Positions 32,033-40,430 of a stretch of DNA of 47,563 nt are shown piece by piece (within the stretch, counting starts at the first letter, position 1; each line of letters opens with the position of its first letter). This DNA comes from an uncultured Bacteroidia bacterium (lineage in GTDB: Bacteria > Bacteroidota > Bacteroidia > Bacteroidales > F082): NCBI GenBank assembly GCA_902770835.1, contig CACXUM010000029.1, positions 1-47,563 on the forward strand, read 5' to 3'. The notes beneath the pieces were generated by a model. The model searched no databases, was not told the origin of the DNA, and was given only the letters and a program-made list of their open reading frames with translations. The translations under genes were made by a program, and so were the position numbers.

Positions 32033-32791
32033 TCACGCTTTGCTGTCGTAAATTTGTAGTCTAATAGTAAATCCATCAAATACCGCATAACTGAAATCAT
32101 AAATCCAATTTCCCACAACGGTGGTCAGGGCATGGTCGCCGGATGGGTATTGCATCGGTTTGTGCTGGTGGCCGAAAACGAAGAAATCAATTGAAGGGTC
32201 GAGCAGGGCTTGCTCTTGGGCATATTGGTAGAGGCGCGTGTTGGGAATGTCGTCATAATAGCCGCGTTCCACTTCGTTTTTGATTTTTTTCAGGCGATGG
32301 TTGTGTGACCATTTCAAGGCCAAACCTATGCCGAAGTCGGGATGTATCAGCCTGAACAAGAACTGGTTGAATTTGCATTCAAACACCTTTTTCAGGAACT
32401 TGTAGCCCTTGTCGCCGGGGCCTCTGCCGTCGCCGTGAACGAGGAAGAACTTCTTGCCTTTGATGGTCTTGATGACGGGTTCGCGGTGCAGTTCAATCCC
32501 GATTTCATTGCGCAAGTAACCGAAACTCCAAAGGTCGTGGTTGCCGATGAACAAATGCACGGGGATGCCCGCATCAGTGAACTCGGCCAATTTGCCTTGC
32601 AGCCTGACGAAACCCTTGGGAATCACGGTCTTGTACTCAAACCAAAAGTCGAACAAGTCGCCCATCAGGTAGAGTTCCTCGCAGTCGGGACGGATTTGTT
32701 CCAAAAAACGCAATAACTTGCGCTCGCGCTCGTGGCTGTCCTCAAGCGAGGGAATGCCCAAATGGAAATCGGTGACGAAATAAACGGCCAT
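32033..32791 (-). CDS. lpxH: UDP-2,3-diacylglucosamine diphosphatase
   Basis: A 252-residue calcineurin-like phosphoesterase. The metal-binding motifs are in order: DFHLG, GDLFDFWFEY, GNHD, VHGDGRG and GHQHKP. The DFWFEY segment after GDxxD is characteristic of LpxH, which cleaves UDP-2,3-diacylglucosamine to lipid X in lipid A synthesis at the inner membrane face. Its ATG overlaps the stop of punA by one base (TGATG), and lpxK lies just upstream, so two lipid A genes share this operon. Confidence 0.88.
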   Translation of the reverse strand: MAVYFVTDFHLGIPSLEDSHERERKLLRFLEQIRPDCEELYLMGDLFDFWFEYKTVIPKGFVRLQGKLAEFTDAGIPVHLFIGNHDLWSFGYLRNEIGIELHREPVIKTIKGKKFFLVHGDGRGPGDKGYKFLKKVFECKFNQFLFRLIHPDFGIGLALKWSHNHRLKKIKNEVERGYYDDIPNTRLYQYAQEQALLDPSIDFFVFGHQHKPMQYPSGDHALTTVVGNWIYDFSYAVFDGFTIRLQIYDSKA

Positions 32792-33627
32792 CAGAACTTG
32801 ATTTCGGACGAGCGGCGGATGAGTTCGGTGATGAGGGTGATGAGTTTCGGCTCCACGGCGTTCACGGCCTTGATGACTTCCTCGTGCGTGATGGTGACGG
32901 GATGGTCCTCGCCGTAGATGTTGCCCATGTCGGAGATGATGGACAGGCCGAAAACGGGCAGTTTGCCTTGTCGCGCCACGATGACCTCTGGCGTGGTTGA
33001 CATTCCGATGGCGTCAGTCCCTATGATGCGGAAGTAGCGGCACTCGGCAGGCGTTTCGTAGGTCGGGCCGGTGGTGGCGGTGTACACACCATGCTGAACT
33101 TCAATGCCTTTCTCTTTTGCGATGGCATCGGCCAAGTGGATGAGGCGCTTGTCGTAAGGCTCGCTCATGTCGGGGAAACGATCGCCGAAACGGTCGTCGT
33201 GCGGCCCAATCAGCGGGTTGGGCATCATGTGGATTTGGTCGGTGATGATCATGATGTCGCCCACCTTGAAGTCGGGGTTGAGGCCGCCAGCGGCGTTGCT
33301 TAGGATGAGGAATTGTATGCCCAACTGCATCATCACGCGAATGGGGAAGGTAACGGTTTCTATTGGGTAGCCTTCATAGAAGTGGAAACGCCCTTGCATG
33401 GCCACCACGCGCCGACCGGCAATGGTGCCAAACAGCAGTTGCCCCTTGTGGCCTTGCACAGTGGAAACAGGGAAGTTCGGTATGTCAGAATAGGGGATGG
33501 CGTGTTGCACGGTGATGCCATTGGCCAAACCGCCCAAACCAGAACCTAAAACGATACCGATTTCTGGACGGAAATTTCTCGTTTTCAGGTTGATATAATC
33601 AATTGTAGTGAGTATCTTCTCGTACAT
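32791..33627 (-). CDS. punA: Purine nucleoside phosphorylase
   Basis: A 278-residue protein of the trimeric PNP/MTAP class. The phosphate-binding N-terminus is IGIVLGSGLGGLANGI, with QGHKGQL, then QGRFHFYEGY, SNAAGGLNPDFKVGDIM, and the purine site TTGPTYETPAECR followed by DAIGMSTTPE. It splits (deoxy)guanosine and inosine with phosphate for purine salvage. It overlaps lpxK by 29 bases and lpxH by one, so it is translated within the lpxK-punA-lpxH operon. Confidence 0.95.
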   Translation of the reverse strand: MYEKILTTIDYINLKTRNFRPEIGIVLGSGLGGLANGITVQHAIPYSDIPNFPVSTVQGHKGQLLFGTIAGRRVVAMQGRFHFYEGYPIETVTFPIRVMMQLGIQFLILSNAAGGLNPDFKVGDIMIITDQIHMMPNPLIGPHDDRFGDRFPDMSEPYDKRLIHLADAIAKEKGIEVQHGVYTATTGPTYETPAECRYFRIIGTDAIGMSTTPEVIVARQGKLPVFGLSIISDMGNIYGEDHPVTITHEEVIKAVNAVEPKLITLITELIRRSSEIKF

Positions 33628-34648
33628 AGTTCAATATTTCTTCGTTAAACTTTTCTTCTTCGTGGAACCTTACGCCAACGGGCAAAGCGAACAGCGGCGC
33701 AGTTTCAAACTGACAAAAATAAGGAGAATTTGTCAATCGGGCGGCATCTTTTTCGGTGGTGACGATGATTTTTTGTTCGCCTTCGAGATGCCCAAATCGT
33801 TGCAGGATGGTTATCAAATCGTCTTCGGTGTAGGCGTGATGGTCTGCAAAAGTCAGATAATCAAATGTTTGGAATCGTTTGTAAAGTTCCTTGATGAGCG
33901 GCTTCGGATTTGCAATGCCGCAAAACAGCAGGGCGGAATCGGCTTTAGCAACCTCAAATTGTTTGGCCGCCTCGTTCAAAGGCTGCAAAGGAGCGTACTC
34001 CAAATATGAAAAAAACACTTTTTGCCCGTTTGTTGGCTTTAACTTTCTGATAATCTGTTGTTTCTCTCTTTCATCCAAATTCTTCGGCGACTTGCTGACC
34101 ACGATGATTTGTGCACGTTTGGCGGCTGACTTGATGTCGCGCAAAGTGCCAGCAGGGAAGAGGAAATCGTCGCAATAAAGGTGCTGATATTCAGTCAGTA
34201 GGATGTTTAATCCCGCTATGATGGGTCGGTGTTGGAAAGCGTCGTCCAAGAGAACGACTTCAGCACGGTGAGGAAAGGTAAGCAGTTTGCCTGTGCCGTC
34301 CACACGGTCTTCATCCACCGCGACCATAATCCCTTGAAACTTCCTGAAATATTGTAGCGGCTCATCGCCAATGGTTTCGTAAGTGCTTTGGTTGTCAGCC
34401 ATTTGGAAACCTTTCGTCTTGCGCCCGTAGCCCCGACTCAACGTTGCCACTTTGTATTTGTCGCGCAATATATTAATAAGGTATTCCACCGTGGGCGTTT
34501 TGCCGCTTCCACCGAGGCAGAGGTTGCCCACGCAAATCACTGGCTTCTCGAATCGCGTCTTTTTCAAAATCCGCCAATCGTAAAGTTTGTGCCTGATTTT
34601 CAGCGCAATGTGATACAAAAGCGATATGGGCAAAAGTAAAATTCTCAT
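33599..34648 (-). CDS. lpxK: Tetraacyldisaccharide 4'-kinase
   Basis: I use the ATG at 34648 (MRILLLPISLLYHIALKIRH), 349 residues. The N-terminal membrane-interacting helix is followed by the P-loop VGNLCLGGSGKTPTVEYL and then TLSRGYGRKTKGF, the LpxK signature pair. DEPLQYF and LLDDAFQHRPI complete the family pattern. LpxK phosphorylates the lipid A disaccharide at the 4' position using ATP. It is the first gene of an operon with punA and lpxH and is transcribed divergently from the nif3-like gene. Confidence 0.94.
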   Translation of the reverse strand: MRILLLPISLLYHIALKIRHKLYDWRILKKTRFEKPVICVGNLCLGGSGKTPTVEYLINILRDKYKVATLSRGYGRKTKGFQMADNQSTYETIGDEPLQYFRKFQGIMVAVDEDRVDGTGKLLTFPHRAEVVLLDDAFQHRPIIAGLNILLTEYQHLYCDDFLFPAGTLRDIKSAAKRAQIIVVSKSPKNLDEREKQQIIRKLKPTNGQKVFFSYLEYAPLQPLNEAAKQFEVAKADSALLFCGIANPKPLIKELYKRFQTFDYLTFADHHAYTEDDLITILQRFGHLEGEQKIIVTTEKDAARLTNSPYFCQFETAPLFALPVGVRFHEEEKFNEEILNYVREDTHYN

Positions 34649-34657
34649 TATGGGGGT

Positions 34658-34685
34658 CAAAATTAGGCAAAAATTCCTAATTTTG
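34658..34685. promoter_or_regulatory. Palindrome between lpxK and nif3-like genes
   Basis: CAAAATTAGG (34658-34667) and CCTAATTTTG (34676-34685) form 10-bp perfect arms around an 8-base centre. The divergent gap is only 54 bases, so one bound protein could cover both promoters. Confidence 0.5.
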
Positions 34686-34702
34686 AGCCAAATTTTGAAA
34701 AT

Positions 34703-35497
34703 ATGACCGTAAAAGACATTTTGGATTGCATTACCGAGATTGCACCGCTGCATTGGCAAGAAAGTTACGACAATGCAGGCCTGCAAGTCGGTGACATGAA
34801 CGCAGAAGCACGTAAAGCATTGATTTGCTTGGATATAACCGAAGAAATCGTGGACGAGGCCATCGCCAAAAACTGTAATCTCATCATCAGCCATCACCCG
34901 CTGATTTTCAGGGGATTGAAGCATTTGACTCCCGAAACCTACATTGAGCGTGCTGTGATGAAAGCCGTCAAGCACGACATCACTATGATTTCCATGCACA
35001 CTAATTTGGATAACAGTTACTTAGGTGTGAGTCGCGTCCTCGCGGAAAAGTTGGGCTTGAAGAATTTGCACATTCTGCAACCTTCTGAATGTTCACCTGA
35101 ACTTTGTGGAGCAGGCATGGTCGGTGAATTTGAAAAACCTTTGGAAGAGGCTGGTTTCCTGCAACTTGTGGCCAAAACAATCGCCTCGCCTTGTTTGCGC
35201 CATTCTGCTTTGACAGGTCGTAAAATTCAGAAAGTCGCACTTTGTGGCGGGTCAGGAGTTCCGTTTATGGCCGATGCGATGAAAAATCATGCCGATGCTT
35301 ATCTTACCGCCGACATCAAATATCACGACTTTTTCGTTCCAGAGGGTAACATTTTGTTGGTCGACGGCGGGCATTTCGAGACCGAACAATTCACGAAAGA
35401 ATTATTATGTGACTTGATTCGGAAAAAATTTCCTAAATTTGCAGCCGAAATCGCAGAAACGAGGACAAATGCGGTTCATTATTTTGTAAGAAATTAG
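34703..35497 (+). CDS. Nif3-like dinuclear metal-binding protein (DUF34)
   Basis: A 264-residue member of the Nif3/YbgI family. The metal ligands are seen in LIISHHPLIFRGL, MHTNLDN and near the C-terminus VDGGHFETE. DNAGLQVGD is the N-terminal family mark. Members form toroidal hexamers with a dinuclear site; proposed roles include GTP cyclohydrolase-like activity, but physiology is unsettled. It is followed after 11 bases by a zinc-ribbon protein, a pairing often seen in Bacteroidota. Confidence 0.93.
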   Translation: MTVKDILDCITEIAPLHWQESYDNAGLQVGDMNAEARKALICLDITEEIVDEAIAKNCNLIISHHPLIFRGLKHLTPETYIERAVMKAVKHDITMISMHTNLDNSYLGVSRVLAEKLGLKNLHILQPSECSPELCGAGMVGEFEKPLEEAGFLQLVAKTIASPCLRHSALTGRKIQKVALCGGSGVPFMADAMKNHADAYLTADIKYHDFFVPEGNILLVDGGHFETEQFTKELLCDLIRKKFPKFAAEIAETRTNAVHYFVRN

Positions 35498-35508
35498 AAA
35501 TCAACAAT

Positions 35509-36594
35509 ATGGCTAAGAAAGTGAATAATGAAGAGGCTGAAGTGACTGAAGTTGCTGAGGCTAAAGAAGTTAAGGAAACCAAGAAGGTAACCAAAAAGAC
35601 CGCCAAGGTTGAGGAAACCCCCGAAGTTGTGGATGCCGAAGTCAAGGAGGAAACCGCTGGGGAAAAACCCAAGAAGACTGCGAAAAAAACCACCAAGAAA
35701 GTGGAGGAAACTCCTGTGGTTGAAGAAGTTAAAGAGGAAGTGAAGGAAGAGGTTAAGGAGGAAATCAAGGAAGAAATCGCTGAGGTCAAGGAAGAAGTGA
35801 AGGAAGAGCCTGCGGAGGCTGCGACCGAATCCGAACCTGCTGGCGAAGTGCCGGTTGAAGTGAGCGTCGAGCAGAAATTGGTGGCTCTCTACACTTTGCA
35901 ACAGGTGGACTCCAAGATTGACGAAATCCGTGCCTATCGTGGCAATCTTCCCCTTGAAATTCAGGATATTGAGGACGAAATCGCTGGTTTGGAAACCCGT
36001 ATCACCAACTTCAAGGCGGAAAGCAAGAAGTATCAATCGGACATCACCAACTATAAAATCAAGATCAAGGAAACTGAAGCCTTGATTAAGAAATATGAGG
36101 AGCAGCAGAACAATGTCCGCAACAACCGTGAGTATGATTCGCTGACAAAAGAGATTGAATATCAAACACTTGATAATCAACTTTCGGAGAAGCGCATCAA
36201 GGAAATCACGGCAAAGGACAATGATGTGGCCGCCAAGGTTGCTGAGGCTCAAATGCGCTTGAACGAGCTGAAATCGGCTCTGAAGGAGAAAAAAGTGGAA
36301 CTCCATTCGTTAGTGGAAGGCACCGAAAAGGAAGAGGAACAACTGCTTGAGCGTTCAGCCGAAGCCGAGAAATTCGTTGAAGACCGCCTGCTCGTCGCCT
36401 ACAAGCGCATCCGCAAGAACGCCCGCAACGGCCTTGCCGTGGTCGGCATTTTCGATGAGGCTTGCGGCGGTTGCTTCAACCGTATTCCTCCGCAACACCA
36501 ATTAGACATCTGCACGCACAAGAAAATCATCGTGTGCGAATATTGTGGACGTATCTTGGTGGACAAAGACATCATTGCGCAATATAACGCATAA
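35509..36594 (+). CDS. C4 zinc-ribbon coiled-coil protein with Lys/Glu-rich N-terminus
   Basis: A 361-residue protein. Residues 1-120 are a low-complexity Lys/Glu/Val region with VKEEVKEEVKEEIKEE-type repeats. A long coiled coil follows (about 125-300; LVALYTLQQVDSKIDEIRAY, QQNNVRNNREYDSLTKEIEY). The C-terminal C4 zinc ribbon is made by CGGC and CEYC. The ribbon plus NNREYDSL motif marks the CT398/zf-RING_7 family encoded with Nif3-like proteins. The highly charged N-terminal extension is unusual for the family and may be intrinsically disordered. It probably acts with the upstream Nif3-like protein. Confidence 0.88.
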   Translation: MAKKVNNEEAEVTEVAEAKEVKETKKVTKKTAKVEETPEVVDAEVKEETAGEKPKKTAKKTTKKVEETPVVEEVKEEVKEEVKEEIKEEIAEVKEEVKEEPAEAATESEPAGEVPVEVSVEQKLVALYTLQQVDSKIDEIRAYRGNLPLEIQDIEDEIAGLETRITNFKAESKKYQSDITNYKIKIKETEALIKKYEEQQNNVRNNREYDSLTKEIEYQTLDNQLSEKRIKEITAKDNDVAAKVAEAQMRLNELKSALKEKKVELHSLVEGTEKEEEQLLERSAEAEKFVEDRLLVAYKRIRKNARNGLAVVGIFDEACGGCFNRIPPQHQLDICTHKKIIVCEYCGRILVDKDIIAQYNA

Positions 36595-36621
36595 CGTAAA
36601 AAATAGTGTTTTTTTGGTTTG

Positions 36622-36648
36622 GGGTCACATTCGTGTGGCCCTTTTTTT
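36622..36648 (+). terminator. Terminator of the nif3-like operon
   Basis: GGGTCACA and TGTGGCCC enclose a TTCG tetraloop (one G-T pair), followed by seven T. It lies just before the convergent gene ends at 36651. Confidence 0.85.
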
Positions 36649-36650
36649 GT

Positions 36651-38108
36651 TCAGAACCTCACCTTGAGGGTGGTCAAAAGGAGGTGCTTGAATTGCCTTT
36701 GCGTGACAGGTTCGATGTCCAGATCGCCTGCATCGTAAAGGGTGATTTGGTTTTTGCCGCATGTGAGTTCGTAGGCAAAATCGAAAGTGACGGCTGTGCC
36801 TGCGGGCACACTGATGCCGACTGAGGCTTTCTTGACACTGCCATCAGATTTTCCTAAACCCAATGGACTGCCGTAATAGGCTGCGCCCAAACGAAGGTAG
36901 GAGCCGCCAAGGTCCCACTCGCTGCCGAGGCGGAAGTTGAGGGTGCGCCCGTAAGTGTTTCGGATGTTGAAATTGACGGTGTCATAGTTCCAGTCATTGG
37001 CGGTGAACTTGGCCGCACCATAATTCTGATATTCTGCGTCAAGGCTGATGATGCCACGGTTTTGGACGACAAAAGCCATGCTCCCAATCCACTTCAAAGG
37101 GCTGATGAATGTGTATTCGTAGTAGGATTGTGGGCTGATGTATTTCCTTGTAATCCAGTTGATTTCAGATTCTGTTTCGGTTTGCCACGATTCGGTGAAA
37201 GCATAGATGGTCGGGGAGTGGAAAGCACCGCCGAAACGGAACCACGAATTAGCATGGTAAATGAACCCGACCTTGACACTGCCGCCCCAGCCAGTAGAGC
37301 GGAGGTTCTCGGTGAAACTCCACTTGTTGAAACCGCTCCCGGGGTCTGCGCCGTCGGGATGCGACTCGCTGAAAACCTTCACGCCTTCGCGCTTGATGTG
37401 GGCCAAGTTCGCACTGATGCCGATAAAGAGTTTGTCGAAATAGTTGGCGCTTCCTGCAAAGGTCCATTCCTCGGAACGCCCCTTAAAATCACAATCCTGA
37501 CCTTGCCAAATGTTGCCTTGAGGCACGGGACTGCTGTAATATTCTCCTTCTTCATCTTCATAAATGTCAATGAGATAGGTCTGCCATGCGGGATAGATGT
37601 CGTTGGGGAATAGGCTTTGGAAATCATCGGGATTGAGTCCGTCGATTTGCGCGAGATAATTGTCAATCTTAGAACTTGTTGGATTGATGCCTCTGCTCAA
37701 GGTGTGCATGTTGAAGTCGTTGGTGCGCGTGAGTCCGATGCCAAACTGGGTGTATCGTAAGGCGCGGTAATTGCTCCGCTCTTTGGTGCCGACAAAGCCC
37801 ACATTGGGAATCGAAAGGCGGAAACGGTTGGCGTTTTGGGTCGAGCCGTAATAGTCGGAGGAATGGAAATTGTCCATCAGGTTGAGCGAGGCCGTAAACT
37901 CATTGCTGCGGTAAATGCCCAAGCCAGCCGGATTGATGCTGACGGCGGTCATGTCGCCACCCACCGCGCCGAGGGCGTTGCCCATGCCCAAAGCCTTGGC
38001 TGTGCCTTGGTAATAGGTTTGCGAAAACCGGCAGGCATCGTCGGGGCCTTGCGCGAAGGTCGCCGAAATGCAGAACAGAGCAAAAACTATAGTGATGATT
38101 CTCTTCAT
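36651..38108 (-). CDS. Outer-membrane beta-barrel protein, OmpP1/FadL-like
   Basis: I use the ATG at 38108 (MKRIITIVFALFCISATFAQ), 485 residues with a signal peptide. GTAKALGMGNALGAVGGDMT and AVSINPAGLGIYRSNEF are the FadL/OmpP1 N-terminal hallmark. Many amphipathic aromatic strands follow, and the protein ends in RQFKHLLLTTLKVRF with a terminal Phe as in outer-membrane barrels. The family transports hydrophobic compounds across the outer membrane. The substrate is unknown. Its promoter box sits in the stem of the upstream gene's terminator. Confidence 0.85.
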   Translation of the reverse strand: MKRIITIVFALFCISATFAQGPDDACRFSQTYYQGTAKALGMGNALGAVGGDMTAVSINPAGLGIYRSNEFTASLNLMDNFHSSDYYGSTQNANRFRLSIPNVGFVGTKERSNYRALRYTQFGIGLTRTNDFNMHTLSRGINPTSSKIDNYLAQIDGLNPDDFQSLFPNDIYPAWQTYLIDIYEDEEGEYYSSPVPQGNIWQGQDCDFKGRSEEWTFAGSANYFDKLFIGISANLAHIKREGVKVFSESHPDGADPGSGFNKWSFTENLRSTGWGGSVKVGFIYHANSWFRFGGAFHSPTIYAFTESWQTETESEINWITRKYISPQSYYEYTFISPLKWIGSMAFVVQNRGIISLDAEYQNYGAAKFTANDWNYDTVNFNIRNTYGRTLNFRLGSEWDLGGSYLRLGAAYYGSPLGLGKSDGSVKKASVGISVPAGTAVTFDFAYELTCGKNQITLYDAGDLDIEPVTQRQFKHLLLTTLKVRF

Positions 38109-38116
38109 ATTAACGA

Positions 38117-38157
38117 AAAAGACTACCTTTTGAATTGAACTGCAAAGGTAGTCTTTT
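38117..38157 (-). terminator. Terminator whose stem contains the next gene's promoter box
   Basis: AAAAGACTACCTTT (38117-38130) and AAAGGTAGTCTTTT (38144-38157) form 14-bp perfect arms with a 13-base loop and run into T-rich sequence on the minus strand. TACCTTTGC (38142-38150), a perfect -7 box for the gene starting at 38108, overlaps the upstream arm. Confidence 0.75.
38142..38150 (-). promoter_or_regulatory. Promoter -7 box TACCTTTGC
   Basis: A perfect TAnnTTTGC on the minus strand, 33 bases before the barrel gene's ATG; embedded in the terminator stem. Confidence 0.6.
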
Positions 38158-38186
38158 ATTGTCAAATCCGGCTATTTGGCTGAAAT

Positions 38187-39548
38187 TTATCTTCTTCCGC
38201 CGCCCGAACTGCGTCCGCCGCCGCCACTTGAACCGCGACTTCCGCCACCTGAACTGTGGCTGCCGGCCGAACTTGAGCTACGGCTTCCGCCGCTATAACT
38301 GCTGCCCGAACTGCGGCTTGAACTCGATGAGGAGCTTCTCGAAGGCGAACTGCTTCTGTTGTAACTGCCGCTTGATGAGCTGCTCCTGTTGCTTGACGAG
38401 CCACTTCTGTTGTAGCTGCCACTGCTTGAGTTGCTTCTGCTTGCGCTGGATGAGGATGAGCGCGAGGAGGATGAACCTTGCGGGCGTACATATTCAGAAC
38501 TGGAGCGCGAAGGACGGCTGCTGCTCGGCGAGGTGTAGTTTTGGCGTTCACTGCTTTGGCTGCCCGTGCGGGCGGTGCTGCTGCTTGAAGGACGGCTGGC
38601 CGTGACATTGCCCGTGCGTCCGCTGGTGCCTGCTGTCGGGCGGTTGCTGACGGTGGGTCTGCTGATGTTAGCATTGCCGGTGCGGCTCGAAGCACTGCCT
38701 GCCGTTGGGCGGCTTGAGTTGCTGCCGCTGACTCTGGCATTGCTGCCACCAGCGCTGGCTGTGCCCGACATGCTGCCTCCCGTTGAGGGCCTGACGCGAC
38801 CGTTGTTCATACTGTTGCTCATCGAGCCGGCGGTGCTGTTGCCGTGGCGCACGCTGGCCACATAGTTGCCGAGGCTGTTGTTGCCGCCGCCATTATAGTT
38901 TCCGCCATGATGCCAGTCGTGGTGGTGATGGTGGTGATGATACGGGTGGTACCAATATGGGTTGTAGTAGGCCCAGCTGTAAGACCAATAAGGATCCCAG
39001 CCCCAATAGCTGTAGTAGGGATAGCCCCAGTAATAGTCCCAGCCCCAGTAGGAGCGCCAGTAAGGACGATAGCCCCAACCGATGTAGAAACTCGGGGCGA
39101 AACTCCAATAGAAGGGGTCGTAGCTGCTGCCCACATAAACGTAGGTGTCGCCGCCGCTGCTGCCGCCTGTGTAATAGTCGTCGTAATAGTCACGCGAGGA
39201 GGAGGCTTGTGTGCCGAAACGCTTGATGCGAGCCGCATAGTCGGCATCGTAGTAGGTTTCGGTGGTGGTGTAGACCACGCCGTTGGTGTCGGTCACCGTT
39301 TCCGTGGTTTGGTAAACGGGTTCGGCATTGCTGGTGTAGTTCTTGCTGTCGGAATAGTAGGCTTGGTAGTCGTATTCCGAGTTGCTGCTGATGCTTGGGC
39401 TCACGTAGGAGCCGTTGCCTGCGGCCATGCGACTGCCCGTATTGCCATAGGGCGAATAGTAAGTGTCGTCTTTCGCCATTTGCTTGTTCGACGAGCAAGC
39501 GGCGAAGGCCATCAAGGCAATGAACGGAAGGATTCTGAACGCTTTCAT
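38187..39548 (-). CDS. Low-complexity lipoprotein: Trp/Tyr-rich, poly-His and Ser/Arg/Gly tail
   Basis: A 453-residue lipoprotein (lipobox FAACS). Residues about 60-120 contain Thr/Tyr repeats. About 140-205 is extremely rich in Trp/Tyr/Pro (GYRPYWRSYWGWDYYWGYP). A run of seven His plus more (about 206-215) follows. From about 245 to the end the protein is almost entirely Ser, Arg, Gly, Asn and Thr, finishing SSGGGGRSSGGGRR. There is no catalytic motif. Aromatic and His stretches suggest surface adhesion or metal binding, and the basic tail may bind polyanions, all inference. The composition is very biased, but codon use and position fit a real gene with its own promoter and terminator. Confidence 0.8.
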   Translation of the reverse strand: MKAFRILPFIALMAFAACSSNKQMAKDDTYYSPYGNTGSRMAAGNGSYVSPSISSNSEYDYQAYYSDSKNYTSNAEPVYQTTETVTDTNGVVYTTTETYYDADYAARIKRFGTQASSSRDYYDDYYTGGSSGGDTYVYVGSSYDPFYWSFAPSFYIGWGYRPYWRSYWGWDYYWGYPYYSYWGWDPYWSYSWAYYNPYWYHPYHHHHHHHDWHHGGNYNGGGNNSLGNYVASVRHGNSTAGSMSNSMNNGRVRPSTGGSMSGTASAGGSNARVSGSNSSRPTAGSASSRTGNANISRPTVSNRPTAGTSGRTGNVTASRPSSSSTARTGSQSSERQNYTSPSSSRPSRSSSEYVRPQGSSSSRSSSSSASRSNSSSGSYNRSGSSSNRSSSSSGSYNRSSSPSRSSSSSSSRSSGSSYSGGSRSSSSAGSHSSGGGSRGSSGGGGRSSGGGRR

Positions 39549-39588
39549 TTTATTGTGTTTTTATTTGTTCTTGAAATTATTTTTCGCT

Positions 39589-39597
39589 GCAAAAATA
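39589..39597 (-). promoter_or_regulatory. Promoter -7 box TATTTTTGC
   Basis: A perfect TAnnTTTGC on the minus strand, 40 bases upstream of the low-complexity lipoprotein gene. Confidence 0.6.
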
Positions 39598-39644
39598 TGC
39601 AAAATTCGTACCAAAATCGATATTTATGGGGAGTTTTTTCGGCT

Positions 39645-40430
39645 TTATTCCAATTTTATGACTTGCCCTTCGCCGTCGCCATCTGTTGCGAGCCAAGGGT
39701 TGCCTTTATAGTACACATTTCCAATGCTATAGATGTGAGCGGTGAGTATGGTTCTGGCCCAAACATAGATGTCGTTGGTCGATTCGGACGATACGCTGGC
39801 GATGTTGGAATTCAAATGTTCGGCGTGGACGAGGCCATAGCTTCTCAGGTAATGTTCGGCATAGCCAACTTTGCCTCTGAGAGTGACTTCTGCCGTGCCA
39901 TTGCTGAAGTCGTTTTTCAGGATATTGCAGTTCACGGTGAGGTCGACATTGCCGCTGCCTTCTTTGATGTTGAGGAAAACACTTCGCGACCAAATGGTGT
40001 CGATGCCATAATTCGTGGTGTCGATGTATTGTTGGCCGATGCCTTTGATGGAGTCGGTGCAGATGAGGTCGCCGATGGAGGCATAGTCGATGGTTTGGAG
40101 GCTGTCAAAATACACGGTCAGGTCGATGTTGTAGTCGAAACTGCGGAGCCAGTTGAAGTCGTTCTCGTTCTTGATGAAAAGTGTGTCACCAATGATTTCT
40201 GTCGTCACTTTCCCGATGAGGTTTTTCGGGCAAGTCAGTTCCAAATGCTGGTGGTTGTCATGTACTAATTTGACATTCACGTTGTTGAACATCGAAATGG
40301 CATTGAACCTTTGGCCAAGGTTGCGCTGTTCGGTGACGGGTTCTCCGTTGTTGAAGAGCGCGTCCACTTTGCTACACGAGGTCATCAAACTAACGAGGAA
40401 AAACAGGATTGCGATGCGATTTCTTTTCAT
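39645..40430 (-). CDS. DUF2807 lipoprotein (head GIN domain)
   Basis: A 261-residue lipoprotein (lipobox LMTSC). The DUF2807/'head GIN' beta-helix-like domain is recognised by FNAISMFNNVNVKLVHDNHQ, IGKVTTEIIGDTLFIKNEND and LTVYFDSLQTIDYASIGDL. The family is abundant in Bacteroidota with unknown function, once suggested to be an adhesin. It overlaps the upstream PagL-like gene by 41 bases, so the two are co-transcribed. Confidence 0.88.
   Translation of the reverse strand: MKRNRIAILFFLVSLMTSCSKVDALFNNGEPVTEQRNLGQRFNAISMFNNVNVKLVHDNHQHLELTCPKNLIGKVTTEIIGDTLFIKNENDFNWLRSFDYNIDLTVYFDSLQTIDYASIGDLICTDSIKGIGQQYIDTTNYGIDTIWSRSVFLNIKEGSGNVDLTVNCNILKNDFSNGTAEVTLRGKVGYAEHYLRSYGLVHAEHLNSNIASVSSESTNDIYVWARTILTAHIYSIGNVYYKGNPWLATDGDGEGQVIKLE

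Noticed and set aside
35494-36306. Leu/Phe-rich minus-strand frame that looks like a membrane protein
   Set aside because: It is the antisense of the Lys/Glu-rich coiled-coil gene; GAA/AAG codons read backwards give Phe/Leu/Ser.
38844-40268. Open frame of 474 codons on the plus strand
   Set aside because: It lies antisense to two lipoprotein genes with signal peptides and promoters; its Val/Ala-rich translation is the mirror of the Trp/Tyr/Ser-rich gene.
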